From positions 592,679 to 656,678 of the forward strand of contig NZ_JAGTXB010000003.1 of the NCBI RefSeq assembly GCF_018224885.1: a stretch of 64,000 bases of DNA. The letters are read 5' to 3'. How positions within the stretch are numbered: position 1 is the first letter of the stretch; each line of letters begins with the position of its first letter. Shown here in pieces: positions 46,201 to 54,810 of the stretch. This DNA is from Chitinophaga hostae (GTDB taxonomy: Bacteria > Bacteroidota > Bacteroidia > Chitinophagales > Chitinophagaceae). A program made the translations under genes and the position numbers. The notes under the pieces were generated by a model. That model had not been told where the DNA came from. It ran no database searches and was given only the letters and a program-made list of their open reading frames with translations.

Positions 46201-46625
46201 GCCTGTTCTTCCAGGGTTCCGCCCTGGCCAGTCTGAATATCCGTGGTTTCCAAACAGTGCCCTTCAACAACAATAATAGTAATTCTTCCTATGAATATTT
46301 TAACAACCACTGGACACCCACTACCCCCAATGCGCTTTATCCACGGGCAAACCAATCCCCCTATGCGAACAATACCCAGAACTCTGATTTCTGGATGATG
46401 AAAACAGGCTATCTGCGATTAAAGACAGCCGTATTGGGATATACGCTGCCAGCCAGCATTTCTAAACAGGCGAAGATGCAAAGCGTCCGCTGCTATGTGT
46501 CCGGACAAAACCTGCTCACCTTCAGCAAACTGAAATTCATGGATCCTGAAGTAGGCTATACCGACGTGGAAACAGCCTATCCCAATCAGAAGACCATCGT
46601 TTTTGGCCTGAATGTGACCTTTTAG
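43209..46625 (+). CDS. SusC/RagA-family TonB-dependent transporter with STN domain
   Basis: 1138 residues. Signal region about 20-42 (VMKLAMFLLALICTQAYA), preceded by a short basic leader often seen in this group. STN about 47-115 (VSLKTALKTIQQQSDYRLIY), beta-sandwich about 125-200 (LNGTVKNEKGDPLIGVSVKI, 'SYVGYEQQEV'), the 'NEVVVVGYGTQKK' box, plug with 'SNSLAGNISGVSMRPNGGQP' and 'IASVTILKDAAAVAPYGLGG', 'ANGVILITTKRG', then a barrel ending VFGLNVTF. The usual 'YGsraaNGVi' reads APYGLGGANGVI here, a known subtype. It partners the SusD 25 bp downstream. Expression is probably driven by the upstream sigma factor. Substrate unknown. Confidence 0.95.
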   Translation: MKSILLQWTFYKRLRHYLLVMKLAMFLLALICTQAYATAWSQEKVNISLEKVSLKTALKTIQQQSDYRLIYNDDMLPENATVSIRRSNATVPEILTTVLSGTHFSYTMLDHKVIVITPENIRTVKLNGTVKNEKGDPLIGVSVKIKGSNIGTVTNESGRFELPAPAGATLIFSYVGYEQQEVIAGEQPLNIILKESASGLNEVVVVGYGTQKKTSSTAAVAAVQGKELAKSPVANISNSLAGNISGVSMRPNGGQPGKDNPDIHIRGIATTGNNSPLIVVDGIIRNNINEISPNAIASVTILKDAAAVAPYGLGGANGVILITTKRGQTGVPTLSLNAYYGIQTPTYYPKMLNAQDYMRLRNEAYKNENPTGTQQPFANDLIANYADLNAKDPDKYPISNTKDLVRMHAPVQNYNLQLSGGSKVMKYYAGLGYLQQDGMFAPINYKRYDYNVNMEINATPTTNVTLSIIGAVEKTNSVDAATTPGQLFRSAYKLIPITNLYYSNGLWGEFAGNSPVGILNAGYSHRNATSLLTTLGVEQQLPFIKGLSIKGTFSYDPNDYTIKGWHTPFYFYSQNTATTPYTYTKQVSTSEGSAAPYTWLNQEYAKNQYFTFQGYLNYHNNFGKHDFTGLLVAEARKNDSTGFSARRNNFAVNIDELGMGSSNKNDFDNNGSTATGSQLGFVYRVGYSYDHKYLFEAAGRYDGHYFFAPDKRWGYFPAFSAGWIISEENFLRDRSSILNYLKLRGSWGKSGNLAGAAFQYLNGYNLYGNAYAFGNGTMVQGSNITREANPNITWEISTKTDIGIDATLWKGLLTLEIDYFHERRTGMLLPPAVTVPVEYGLNLSDENQGIMENRGIEISAGTSRRFNNGLQVNLNGNFSYAKNKMVQVFETPATRNNPNRSRTGRPTGTQFGYHALGLFSLEDDKNKDGIINGDDGYNVTQFGVLHPGDIRYADIGGPNGKPDGKIDANDEVVTGNPVYPFITYGFTPGASWKGFDLSLFFQGSALASLNIRGFQTVPFNNNNSNSSYEYFNNHWTPTTPNALYPRANQSPYANNTQNSDFWMMKTGYLRLKTAVLGYTLPASISKQAKMQSVRCYVSGQNLLTFSKLKFMDPEVGYTDVETAYPNQKTIVFGLNVTF

Positions 46626-46650
46626 TCTTCATCTCTGTAAATAAAATATT

Positions 46651-48444
46651 ATGATCTATATCACATCGTTTACCCGGCTACTATTCATTGCCACACTGCT
46701 CACCGTTTGCCTGTCGTGCAACAAAAAATTCCTCGACAACACAGACAAGGCAAAACTAACCGATGAACTGCAATGGAGCTCAGAAGGCAATGCAGACCTG
46801 TTCCTCAACGACATCTACAGCGCCCTGCCCAACTACTGGAACCAGGCGGAAAACCTGGACAATTTTACAGATGATAACGACGCAGGATTCTATTACACTT
46901 CCTATAACTGGAAACAGGGTATCATATCTCCAGCCTCCAACGACTATACCATATGGGGTGGCATTACCGGGTCTGCAGATATTACCAACTGGACCAGCAC
47001 CTTTACCAGCATCCGCAAATGCAACACCTTCATAACATCAGTAAAGAAATATGCTGACCATTTTTCACCGGAATGGCTCAATAAAAGAATAGACGAAGCC
47101 CGGTTTATGCGCGCATTCTTCTACAGCGAATTGTGGATGCATGTAGGCGGTTTACCTGTTATCACTACGGCGGCAGACAGAAGGACGATGGATAGCGCCC
47201 TGATATACACGCCCCGTAATACATTTGAAGAAACCGTCACCTTTATTACCTCAGAACTGGACGCTGTGGCCAAAGGCGGTTATCTGACCGCCAAATACAA
47301 CCATGGCGATGCAGATGCCGGCCGCGCCACACTTGGCGCTACACTCGCACTAAAAGGATGGGTGGAACTATATGCTGCCAGCCCCGCTTTCAATGCTGCA
47401 CAACCTGCAGCCGGCGCGGATGCCAATAAGATAGCCGGTTATAATAACTATGATGCACAGCGGTGGGCCCGCGCAGCCGCCACCTTCAAACAATTTATTG
47501 ACCTCTATGGCAATGGCAAAGCCTATGAACTATTCCCCGACCCAGCCGCCCTCTGGTATGAAGCCAATGAATATAATTCGGAAGTGGTATGGGACAGGCA
47601 GGTAGTAGCCAACACCATGGGGTCTTCCTTCGAACAATACGGAGGCCCGGTATGGATCAGTGGCGCCTACTATACCTGGGGCAACTACTGCCCCACCCAG
47701 GAACTGGTAGATCAGTTCAATATGGCCAATGGCAAACCTATCACCGATCCCTCCTCCGGCTACGACCCTCAACATCCCTACGTAGGACGCGAAAAAAGGT
47801 TCTACGACTGGATTGTATACGACGGCGCCCCATACAAAATGGCCTGGATGACTAAAGGCGATACGATTTATACCCGCATCGACAAAGTAAACCCTTCCAA
47901 AAACCAGATTGATTTCGGAACAGATGACGTAGGCAACACCGGCTACTATTTTAAGAAACGCCTCAATCCCCTCGTGAGGCCCGGCGGCGGCGCCGTCAGC
48001 GGCGCTAATTTCGTTTACTACCGTTATGCTGAAGTATTACTGGGCTACGCAGAAGCACAAAATGAATCGGCAGGCCCGGATGCAACGGTATATAAAGCCA
48101 TTAACCAGGTCAGAAAAAGAGCAGGACTGCCGGACCTTCCGGCAGGTTTATCCAAACAGGATATGCAAGCGGCCATTTATCATGAAAGAAGAGTGGAACT
48201 GTGTTTCGAAAATAAACGCTTTTATGATATCATCCGGCTGAAAACAGCCAACACTGTTATGAACGTGGATAAGCATGCTATGAAGATAAGCAATACCGTG
48301 CCGGCTGATAATTCGGGAGTATGGAAATATGAGGTTGTACCATTGAACCATCCGCATGTATTTACACAGAAGATGTACCTGAACCCGATACCACAGGACG
48401 TTATAGACAGGAATCCCAAAATTGTGCAGAACCCCGGATATTGA
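46651..48444 (+). CDS. SusD/RagB-family outer-membrane lipoprotein
   Basis: 597 residues. Lipoprotein signal (LLTVCLSC, then NKKFLDN). SusD features: 'WLNKRIDEARFMRAFFYSEL' and 'MHVGGLPVIT' (usual 'eAkFlRA..y..L...fG.vPli'), 'ATLGATLALKGWVELYAASP' TPR helix, and the C-terminal 'VYYRYAEVLLGYAEAQNE', 'AINQVRKRAGLPDLPAGLS', 'HERRVELCFENKRFYDIIRL'. It ends in 'PIPQDVIDRNPKIVQNPGY', the common SusD terminus. It forms the surface lid of the SusC transporter 25 bp upstream. It is the last gene of the plus-strand operon and is followed by a terminator-like hairpin before the convergent ApbE gene. Confidence 0.95.
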   Translation: MIYITSFTRLLFIATLLTVCLSCNKKFLDNTDKAKLTDELQWSSEGNADLFLNDIYSALPNYWNQAENLDNFTDDNDAGFYYTSYNWKQGIISPASNDYTIWGGITGSADITNWTSTFTSIRKCNTFITSVKKYADHFSPEWLNKRIDEARFMRAFFYSELWMHVGGLPVITTAADRRTMDSALIYTPRNTFEETVTFITSELDAVAKGGYLTAKYNHGDADAGRATLGATLALKGWVELYAASPAFNAAQPAAGADANKIAGYNNYDAQRWARAAATFKQFIDLYGNGKAYELFPDPAALWYEANEYNSEVVWDRQVVANTMGSSFEQYGGPVWISGAYYTWGNYCPTQELVDQFNMANGKPITDPSSGYDPQHPYVGREKRFYDWIVYDGAPYKMAWMTKGDTIYTRIDKVNPSKNQIDFGTDDVGNTGYYFKKRLNPLVRPGGGAVSGANFVYYRYAEVLLGYAEAQNESAGPDATVYKAINQVRKRAGLPDLPAGLSKQDMQAAIYHERRVELCFENKRFYDIIRLKTANTVMNVDKHAMKISNTVPADNSGVWKYEVVPLNHPHVFTQKMYLNPIPQDVIDRNPKIVQNPGY

Positions 48445-48453
48445 CCTTTTATA

Positions 48454-48494
48454 CTGCCTGCTATCTTTATCAACGGATAGCAGGTAGTTCTTTC
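48454..48494. terminator. Hairpin between convergent SusD and ApbE genes
   Basis: CCTGCTATC (48457-48465) and GATAGCAGG (48476-48484) are a perfect 9-bp stem with a 10-nt loop, then TAGTTCTTT on the plus strand. It lies 13 bp after the SusD stop and 38 bp after the ApbE stop, so it can serve both transcripts, best the plus-strand one. Confidence 0.65.
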
Positions 48495-48521
48495 CCGGTA
48501 AAATGCAGCAAGTAAACCGTA

Positions 48522-49496
48522 CTAGTCAGCCAACCCATCCAGCCCAATTACAAACGGCTTAATTCCCCTGGTCATAAATACCCGCAGCTCCCCGTTTTCC
48601 GCAGTATAAATCAGCAGCGCATCCAGTTCTGTATGCTTCGCCAGGAAGCGTTTGGTAGCCTCCAGTCCCATTACCATAAATGCGGTATCATAGCCATCGG
48701 CAGTAATGGCATCTGCGGCAAATACGGTAACGCTCTTCAAAGCAGATGGCGAAGAAAAGCCGGTGAGAGGGTTAATAATATGTGTCAGTGTTTTTCCCTG
48801 TTGCTCATAATGATCGCGATAGTTGCCTGCCGTGGTAGCTGCCCTGTTCAATAGCTGTACGGTCGCTTCCTTTTGCCCGGGGTGGAGGGGATTGTCGATA
48901 CCGATGGTCCACGCCTTGCCGTTTTTCAGCCCTTTACAGCGCACTTCTCCTCCTATTTCCACCATGTAATCACGGATACCGTTGCGCTCCAGCAGCGCCG
49001 CTAAAACATCCACACTGTAGCCCTGTGCAATGCCATCGAAATCGAGTCGCACCTGCTCTTTTGATTTGTGCACACTGCTTTCATCAAAGCTGATCTGTGA
49101 AAAGCCTACATACTGTAACAGTGAATCGGCCTTTTCCCACCAGGGGCTACCCGTTTTTTTCCCCGCACGGTAAGCTGCTGTGAGCGGCATAATGGTAGGG
49201 TCAAAAGCACCGTTGGTGGCGGCATACACCTCGGCTGATTTTTTTAGTACGGGATAAAAATAAGGGGATTGAAATTCCCAGGAAGCGGCCGACCGGTTAA
49301 ACAGGGAGAGTTCAGAATCCCGGCGATAAATAGATAAACACCGGTCAAATTCCAGCAGCGTAGTATCTATAGCGCCCTGGAAATTACGCTGCTGCGGATC
49401 AACATACATCACCAGCCAGGTGGTGCCCTGCGCGCTGCCTTGCAGGGTCACCACCGGCAGGTGGAACCACAAAAAAAAGAGATAGATGCTGTACAC
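48522..49496 (-). CDS. apbE: Exported FAD:protein FMN transferase (ApbE family)
   Basis: 324 residues with a GTG start (49494-49496), 2 bp after the upstream stop. Signal peptide about 1-22. All ApbE motifs are present: GSAQGTTW at the mature start, YRRDSELSLFN, GAFDPTIMPL, LDFDGIAQGYSVDVLAALL, MVEIGGEVRCKG, 'TTAGNYRDHYEQQGKTLTHI', INPLTGFSSPSAL and 'ADAITADGYDTAFMVMGLE' (metal-site Asp). Family enzymes move FMN from FAD onto a Thr/Ser of a DxxTGAT-type motif outside the inner membrane. The matching substrate is the next-but-one gene upstream (51273-52319). It is the last gene of the ECF-FecR-SusCD operon; ApbE is not a usual part of such loci. Confidence 0.95.
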   Translation of the reverse strand: MYSIYLFFLWFHLPVVTLQGSAQGTTWLVMYVDPQQRNFQGAIDTTLLEFDRCLSIYRRDSELSLFNRSAASWEFQSPYFYPVLKKSAEVYAATNGAFDPTIMPLTAAYRAGKKTGSPWWEKADSLLQYVGFSQISFDESSVHKSKEQVRLDFDGIAQGYSVDVLAALLERNGIRDYMVEIGGEVRCKGLKNGKAWTIGIDNPLHPGQKEATVQLLNRAATTAGNYRDHYEQQGKTLTHIINPLTGFSSPSALKSVTVFAADAITADGYDTAFMVMGLEATKRFLAKHTELDALLIYTAENGELRVFMTRGIKPFVIGLDGLAD

Positions 49497-49498
49497 TA

Positions 49499-51301
49499 TT
49501 ATTCTTTTAGCAAATTCATCAACTCCGTCAAATGATCCTGGTATACGCCCCGCGGACTGCTGTGATATTTCTTTGCCACAGCGGCAGCGAAGCCTACTAC
49601 TTCTCCCATCATACCACAGGTACGCATTACACGGGTACTACCAAAAGCCACATGGGTAGTACTGATGTTCCTGCCTGCCATAAACAGGTTGGAAATATTA
49701 TGTGAATACAGGCAACGGTAAGGAATCGTGTAAGGGGCTACCCGTATATGTTTGGTACCGGCAAAAAATTCCTGGCCTTCAAAGTACCGGCTGTTTTTAG
49801 GATCGGGAAAATGCAGATCGATGGTCCAGGTGGCGGTAACAGCGCCATCCGGATACATTTTGCCTTCCTGTATATCCATCTGGTTGAGTACATGATCACC
49901 GATGATGCGGCGCGATTCACGTTTACCGCCGATATAGGCTACCCATGCCAGCTCCTGCTTTGCGTATTTTTCGGGTTTGTTATTTTTGAGATAAGACCAG
50001 TTACCGTATATGGCGCGGAGATTATGGTCCCGTATTTTCTCTGCATCTGTAATGGTATTAAAATTACCAAAGCCTGTTTCCCATTCCCAGTCGGCCTTAT
50101 AGCTATCGATATGATACTCGTTCGAAAACTGCATAGCCCAGGGCGTGGCAGGAAAGGTGGTAGCACTGTCTACCGGTACCGATGCCCATAAATTGGAAGT
50201 GCCCAGCGTAAAGCTGTCCTGCTTTTCTGCTGCGAGCGACTCACCCGTTTCTGTTTTGCTTTCACGGCCCATGCGGAATTCTGCTCCTGCCAGGTACCCT
50301 ACGGTGCCATCGCCGGTGCAATCCGAAAAATACGTACCGGTAAATCTTGTTTCCTGGTTACTGGCAATATCACGGCCTGTTACGGCAATGATGCGGTCGT
50401 TTTCCTTTTCTACTTTATACACATAGGTATTCAAAAACAGGTGCAGGTTCTTCTCTGCTTTTGCAATGTCGATCTTCCGCTTATCACCGTATTCACGGGC
50501 ATCGGGATTACCATTGCCAGGATCGCCGTTATCCATTTCTCTTACTATTCTTCCTAATTTAGGGTAATAATTTTTGTCGATATCTCCCATCAGGTGTACC
50601 CGGATTTCTGAACTGTTGTTACCTCCCAGTACCGGGCGGTCCTGTATCAGCGCTACTTTCAGTCCCATGCGCGCGCCGGAAATAGCAGCACAGGTGCCGG
50701 CAATGCCACCGCCTACCACTACCAGGTCGTACTGTCCGCCATCGGCAGGCAGCTCGGTAGTATGCAGCAGTTTTCTGCGGAAGGCGCTCAGGGTGGGCAA
50801 ATCATTGGGTGGGGTAAATTTCGCAGCAGTGGTAAAATACAGCGCATCACATCTCCCATTAAAACCTGTCAGGTCATGTAACGATAATTTTACCTGCTGC
50901 TCCGTGATATTCACTTCACCACCATCATACCATTTCCACTGGTCATTACCACTTTCGCCAAATACCGGTGTAAGCTGCTTCCCGTTTACCGTTACCGTAA
51001 ATTTTCCCGGCCCTTTGGGAAACGGCGCCCAGTCTTTGGTACGCACCCATACCCGGTACTTACCTTTTGCAGGAAATTCAACGGTGGTCACTGCGTCGCC
51101 TACCGGCCGGCCCATGCCATGCGCCATCAGGTACGAAGATCCCATTACGGCAAACGACTGCTGATCTATTACCCATCCCCCTTTATTGGCGAAAGATTCG
51201 GTTTCCACAAACACCTGTTGCTGCGCATGCAGCGTTAATGTAGCGCAACACAATAGCATGATGCGCAGTAAATTATTGATGCTGTTGTATTTCATAGTCA
51301 T
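49499..51301 (-). CDS. Exported FAD-dependent oxidoreductase with N-terminal beta-sandwich
   Basis: 600 residues (a second ATG is two codons in, 51295). Signal peptide about 1-26 (ends LTLHAQ). Residues about 28-160 are a carbohydrate-binding-like beta-sandwich (ETESFANKGGWVID, FPAKGKYRVWVRTKDW, SLHDLTGFNGRCDALYF). The rest is a PF12831-type flavoprotein: GGGIAG (197-202) in YDLVVVGGGIAGTCAAISGA, 'DRPVLGGNNSSEIRVHLMGD', 'TYFSDCTGDGTVGYLAGAEF', 'NISNLFMAGRNISTTHVAFG', 'TRVMRTCGMMGEVVG'. The full FAD frame is kept. Its gene overlaps the flavinylated-protein gene by 29 bp and precedes apbE by 2 bp. The sandwich suggests it oxidises a glycan or glycan-like substrate; the product is unknown. Confidence 0.9.
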   Translation of the reverse strand: MTMKYNSINNLLRIMLLCCATLTLHAQQQVFVETESFANKGGWVIDQQSFAVMGSSYLMAHGMGRPVGDAVTTVEFPAKGKYRVWVRTKDWAPFPKGPGKFTVTVNGKQLTPVFGESGNDQWKWYDGGEVNITEQQVKLSLHDLTGFNGRCDALYFTTAAKFTPPNDLPTLSAFRRKLLHTTELPADGGQYDLVVVGGGIAGTCAAISGARMGLKVALIQDRPVLGGNNSSEIRVHLMGDIDKNYYPKLGRIVREMDNGDPGNGNPDAREYGDKRKIDIAKAEKNLHLFLNTYVYKVEKENDRIIAVTGRDIASNQETRFTGTYFSDCTGDGTVGYLAGAEFRMGRESKTETGESLAAEKQDSFTLGTSNLWASVPVDSATTFPATPWAMQFSNEYHIDSYKADWEWETGFGNFNTITDAEKIRDHNLRAIYGNWSYLKNNKPEKYAKQELAWVAYIGGKRESRRIIGDHVLNQMDIQEGKMYPDGAVTATWTIDLHFPDPKNSRYFEGQEFFAGTKHIRVAPYTIPYRCLYSHNISNLFMAGRNISTTHVAFGSTRVMRTCGMMGEVVGFAAAVAKKYHSSPRGVYQDHLTELMNLLKE

Positions 51302-52319
51302 GTAATTTCTTTTTAACGTAATTATTTTCCGGCGCCGCTTTCAGCAAAGCCAGGAGTAAGTTTGCCTGCTCTCCGTTAGCGTTGGCCAGCGTATCGGCCA
51401 GGCGCCGGACCAACTCCCCTTGCAGCGGAACATTTTTCAACCGGCGGAGTATGGTGAGCTGCGCAGGATAGGGCGCGCGGGTAAACGTATCCCATAACCA
51501 ATGCTGCGCCTTTTTCCCGGTATAAAAACCGGCATCCACCTGTTGCAGGATATACCGGGCAATAAAAATATGCTTGCTGTTGACGATGTTCCGGATAGCT
51601 GTTTCAAAACCCGGGGTAATCATTCCTTTTTTATCCATCACTTTTCCCAACGCCCAATACTGGTAGTCAGGATTTCCGGAAGATAAAAAACGGTGCAGCA
51701 GCTGTTTGCTGTTATACGTTTCCGTAATACGGTTTATTTCTTCCACCACATTTCCATGGGCCATATGCCACAGCGTATAACAAGTGTATACGGCGCCCGG
51801 GATCACTTCATTTTTGATAGTTTTCAGCGTGGCGCCCGTTCTGGCATCCACAGAGTCGGCCAGTTTTTCGGTACCCGGCACAATCAGATCAGTGATCTTC
51901 AGCTCCGCCAACAGGCAATCCGGTTTCGCCAGGATCTCCTGCAATTTTTCATAGTCAGCAGGTTTGAATACTTTATGATCCAGCTTTGTCAGCGCTTCGC
52001 CCGCCGGCAAATCGTAGCGGATATAATTCCCCAGCAGGTCCCAGTAAAAGTTGATGAACACCGGTTTGCATTCCCCTGTATAACAAACCGGCGTAAAAAT
52101 ATTCCTGTAGTAATACAATGGCCGACCATCCTTATCCAATGCCAGCTGCAACGAATAGTTGGTGCTGTCGTTTTCGCGGACGGCAAATGTTTGACGACGA
52201 TGCGCGTCCGGCAGCAACGATTGATTATGCAATACATCATAAGTGGTATCAGCACAGGGGCTCCCGCCATACACCACATGACTGTACAATAGCAATAAAC
52301 CGGCAAACAAACATTTCAT
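51273..52319 (-). CDS. Exported protein with ApbE flavinylation motif, probable covalent FMN carrier
   Basis: 348 residues. Signal peptide about 1-18 (ends VVYGG). The key feature is Asp158-Ala-Arg-Thr-Gly-Ala-Thr164 (DxxTGAT, bases 51828-51848), followed by LKTIKNEVIPGA. This is the consensus at which ApbE enzymes attach FMN in NqrB/NqrC, RnfG and FMN_bind proteins. The segment before it (VFKPADYEKLQEILAKPDCL) also resembles the region ahead of the site in FMN-binding domains. The C-terminal approx. 150 residues look helical, HEAT-like (ILQQVDAGFYTGKKAQHWLW, TILRRLKNVPLQGELVRRLA). No CxxCH haem site is seen. apbE is two genes downstream. I do not know a named family; the electron-carrier role is inference from motif and context. 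Confidence 0.75.
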   Translation of the reverse strand: MKCLFAGLLLLYSHVVYGGSPCADTTYDVLHNQSLLPDAHRRQTFAVRENDSTNYSLQLALDKDGRPLYYYRNIFTPVCYTGECKPVFINFYWDLLGNYIRYDLPAGEALTKLDHKVFKPADYEKLQEILAKPDCLLAELKITDLIVPGTEKLADSVDARTGATLKTIKNEVIPGAVYTCYTLWHMAHGNVVEEINRITETYNSKQLLHRFLSSGNPDYQYWALGKVMDKKGMITPGFETAIRNIVNSKHIFIARYILQQVDAGFYTGKKAQHWLWDTFTRAPYPAQLTILRRLKNVPLQGELVRRLADTLANANGEQANLLLALLKAAPENNYVKKKLHDYEIQQHQ

Positions 52320-52324
52320 TGTAT

Positions 52325-54805
52325 TTATTTATAGTCTAAAATTGCGGTGGCTTTACAATCTTTATCACTGGAAAAACGTATCCACCTGGCCTGGAACCCT
52401 TTGGGGAACTGCCATGCAAAAGTTTCTCCGGGCGCTACGGTAATTGTTTTATAGGGCATCCAAACGCCATTACCAACCGGATCAACGGTAATAGTAAATG
52501 TAACCTTTGCATCGCTGTCATGCAATAGCCGCAGACTGCGATTTTCATAAAACCCGATCAGGTAGGGATCGGATGGTTGTCCGGCAGTAACGGCGGTATG
52601 CTGCCATGGTCCGCCATGACCGGTAGGACGACCCATCTGCCACAGATCATCGATAGCGCCGGCCCATACAGCGGCTTTATGATCGTTTGATACAATAATG
52701 TGGTCGCCCGCTTTTGCGTCCGGATCTATTCCTGTCATGATCAGCATTCCCCGGTAGGCAGCATAATCGTTGATCCGGAAATGATGGGAGGATATCGGTC
52801 TTATTTTCGCATAGCCATCTGCGTTTTCCGCAGGCAGTTCATAAAATGTACCATGACAATTAAAAAGATCCCTTTCAGTGGATACTTCTCTGCAAATACG
52901 CAACGCAGCTTTACCAATAAGATCCGAATAAGCCGCATCGCCCAGTGGCAGCCGCCAGCGCCGTCCCTTGTCATCTACTATCAGTACTGAAGAGGCTTCA
53001 ACAACAACCGGCTGTTGGGGAATGGCAAATTTTTGCCGGATAAACTGCTGCGTGGCAGGATCTTCCTTTTTTATCAATTGCATATCTGCCGTTAGTTCGT
53101 AATACCCGATATCAGTGGCGTTGCCCTGCTGATAGGTACGGGCCGCCATACCTAATGCACGGCGATCATTGCCCAATCCATATAACAGGCCGCCATTCAC
53201 ATTGGCGGTGGTTACTTTACTGAGACCGTGGAAAATCGGTGATGCCACGGTGTTACGGCGATCATTGGCGGTCAGAAAAAAATGAACGGTAGCGGTTACA
53301 TTTTTTGCAATCCTCACGCGGATCCATTCTCCCGGTGTATTTTCCGGGAAAATAATTTCAGCAGCCTGACCGGGTGCTACGGTGATCGTTTGTGCGGTAG
53401 TCCAGGCGCCATTACCCTTGTTATCTGTTTCAAAGGTAAATGCCACCGGCTGCGCACCATTATGTTGAATGCGTGCGCTGCGGGAAGGCCAGCCGGCAAA
53501 TAAAAAAGGCTCTGAGGCCTCACCCGCTTTTACCGGTTCATTGAGCCATACCGCACCTTCTGCGGTGTTGGGTCCCAGTTCGTCGGGTTGCTGCAGACTG
53601 GTAAACCAGAGATTAGAATTGGACTGACCGGGTCCTTCTATCGTTCCTTTTGCCGTACGTTTGTTGAGAAATTCTTTTTGTGCGGCATCATCACAACCAA
53701 ATACCAGCTGATCCTGCCAGCGGGCATAGTCGCCTATCACTTTCAGGTAGGCACTACGGGGACGGATACCCGCAGTATGCCCTGCAGTAAAGCTGGCCGG
53801 AAAATGCCAGAACATACCATGCATAGTCATCAGATAATCAGGTTTGCCGGTGGCGCCTATGTCGCGGATACGCGGCCACTCGGTATTCCAGCCATGGGCT
53901 CCATCATAGGAGTGACTTGCTTTGGGCAACCGGAAAAACTGCCATTTCCCCTGATCCCTCAATCCCAATAATAATGATTTATGATCCCAGCCGGTGGTCC
54001 ATATGGGATCGGTGGCAGGATTTTTATTCCCCTGTATACCGCCAGGACCGGTGATTTCCACGAACTGGTTACGGCGTATCACTTTCCAGTCTTTCCCGTT
54101 CCATTCCGACAAAGAGCCGGCAGGAATATCAAAATCGGTGAGTGCTTTAGGTCCGGGTTCGCCGTTGTTGGAATATAACAATACGCCCTGACCGGAATAC
54201 AATCCCTTCCCATGCGCTCCCGGCAGCAGCGCCGATGCCGCGTTGGCAACCGTATCGGCGCCTTTCTTATTTTTTACATTGCCATCTTCATACAACATTG
54301 TTGGTTGAAGGGTATGCACATCTACTTCGTAAAAGCCTTCTTCCATAGTACCGTAATATATTTTCCCGGCAGGATCCGTCAGGTGCCGTGCGTTGCCGGT
54401 ATGCCGTCCCGGCATGGTAGTGTAGGGGATTACCCTTACATTGCCTTTATCGCTGATCGCATAGGGACCAATAAACAACTGGTTACTTTCCGGATGTATC
54501 ATGCGGTTGGCGGGAGTGCCGCCGATGCTTTCTTCACGCACCACCTGCTTCAGCTCCGGCGTAATTTCATACAGCTTATCAGACGAGCCAAAGGGCATAT
54601 GCGGTCCATAGGTGATTACCCACAATTTGCCTGCCCAGGGCACTACCGCGCCGGTGCCACATTCGCCCTCTCTATTGTACATGGCCAGCTGCGGGTAAAT
54701 ACCGCTGTATGACCGGGGTTTATTCGTTTGTGCATCACTGTTACAGCCTATGCCCAATAACCCGATGGCGACGCCCAGTATAGCCCTGCTCTTTCTTATC
54801 TTCAT
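52325..54805 (-). CDS. Large beta-rich lipoprotein with a duplicated C-terminal module, function unknown
   Basis: 826 residues. Lipoprotein-type signal (GLLGIGC, then NSDAQTN). The first approx. 420 residues look like a beta-propeller (AGKLWVITYGPHMPFGSSDK, 'DPAGKIYYGTMEEGFYEVDV'). A beta-sandwich module occurs twice: about 470-550 (VAFTFETDNKGNGAWTTAQT, ITVAPGQ, EWIRVRI) and about 760-826 (VTFTITVDPVGNGVWMPYKT, ITVAPGE, RWIRFSS). No glycosidase or lyase motif is recognised. It lies 5 bp after SusD and 5 bp before the flavinylated-protein gene, so it is part of the same transcript. It could bind or process the imported substrate at the surface. Confidence 0.78.
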   Translation of the reverse strand: MKIRKSRAILGVAIGLLGIGCNSDAQTNKPRSYSGIYPQLAMYNREGECGTGAVVPWAGKLWVITYGPHMPFGSSDKLYEITPELKQVVREESIGGTPANRMIHPESNQLFIGPYAISDKGNVRVIPYTTMPGRHTGNARHLTDPAGKIYYGTMEEGFYEVDVHTLQPTMLYEDGNVKNKKGADTVANAASALLPGAHGKGLYSGQGVLLYSNNGEPGPKALTDFDIPAGSLSEWNGKDWKVIRRNQFVEITGPGGIQGNKNPATDPIWTTGWDHKSLLLGLRDQGKWQFFRLPKASHSYDGAHGWNTEWPRIRDIGATGKPDYLMTMHGMFWHFPASFTAGHTAGIRPRSAYLKVIGDYARWQDQLVFGCDDAAQKEFLNKRTAKGTIEGPGQSNSNLWFTSLQQPDELGPNTAEGAVWLNEPVKAGEASEPFLFAGWPSRSARIQHNGAQPVAFTFETDNKGNGAWTTAQTITVAPGQAAEIIFPENTPGEWIRVRIAKNVTATVHFFLTANDRRNTVASPIFHGLSKVTTANVNGGLLYGLGNDRRALGMAARTYQQGNATDIGYYELTADMQLIKKEDPATQQFIRQKFAIPQQPVVVEASSVLIVDDKGRRWRLPLGDAAYSDLIGKAALRICREVSTERDLFNCHGTFYELPAENADGYAKIRPISSHHFRINDYAAYRGMLIMTGIDPDAKAGDHIIVSNDHKAAVWAGAIDDLWQMGRPTGHGGPWQHTAVTAGQPSDPYLIGFYENRSLRLLHDSDAKVTFTITVDPVGNGVWMPYKTITVAPGETFAWQFPKGFQARWIRFSSDKDCKATAILDYK

Positions 54806-54810
54806 ATATC

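Noticed and set aside
51273..52319. Idea that the 348-residue protein is a cytochrome c
   Set aside because: It has a few cysteines (TPVCYTGEC) but no CxxCH haem site.
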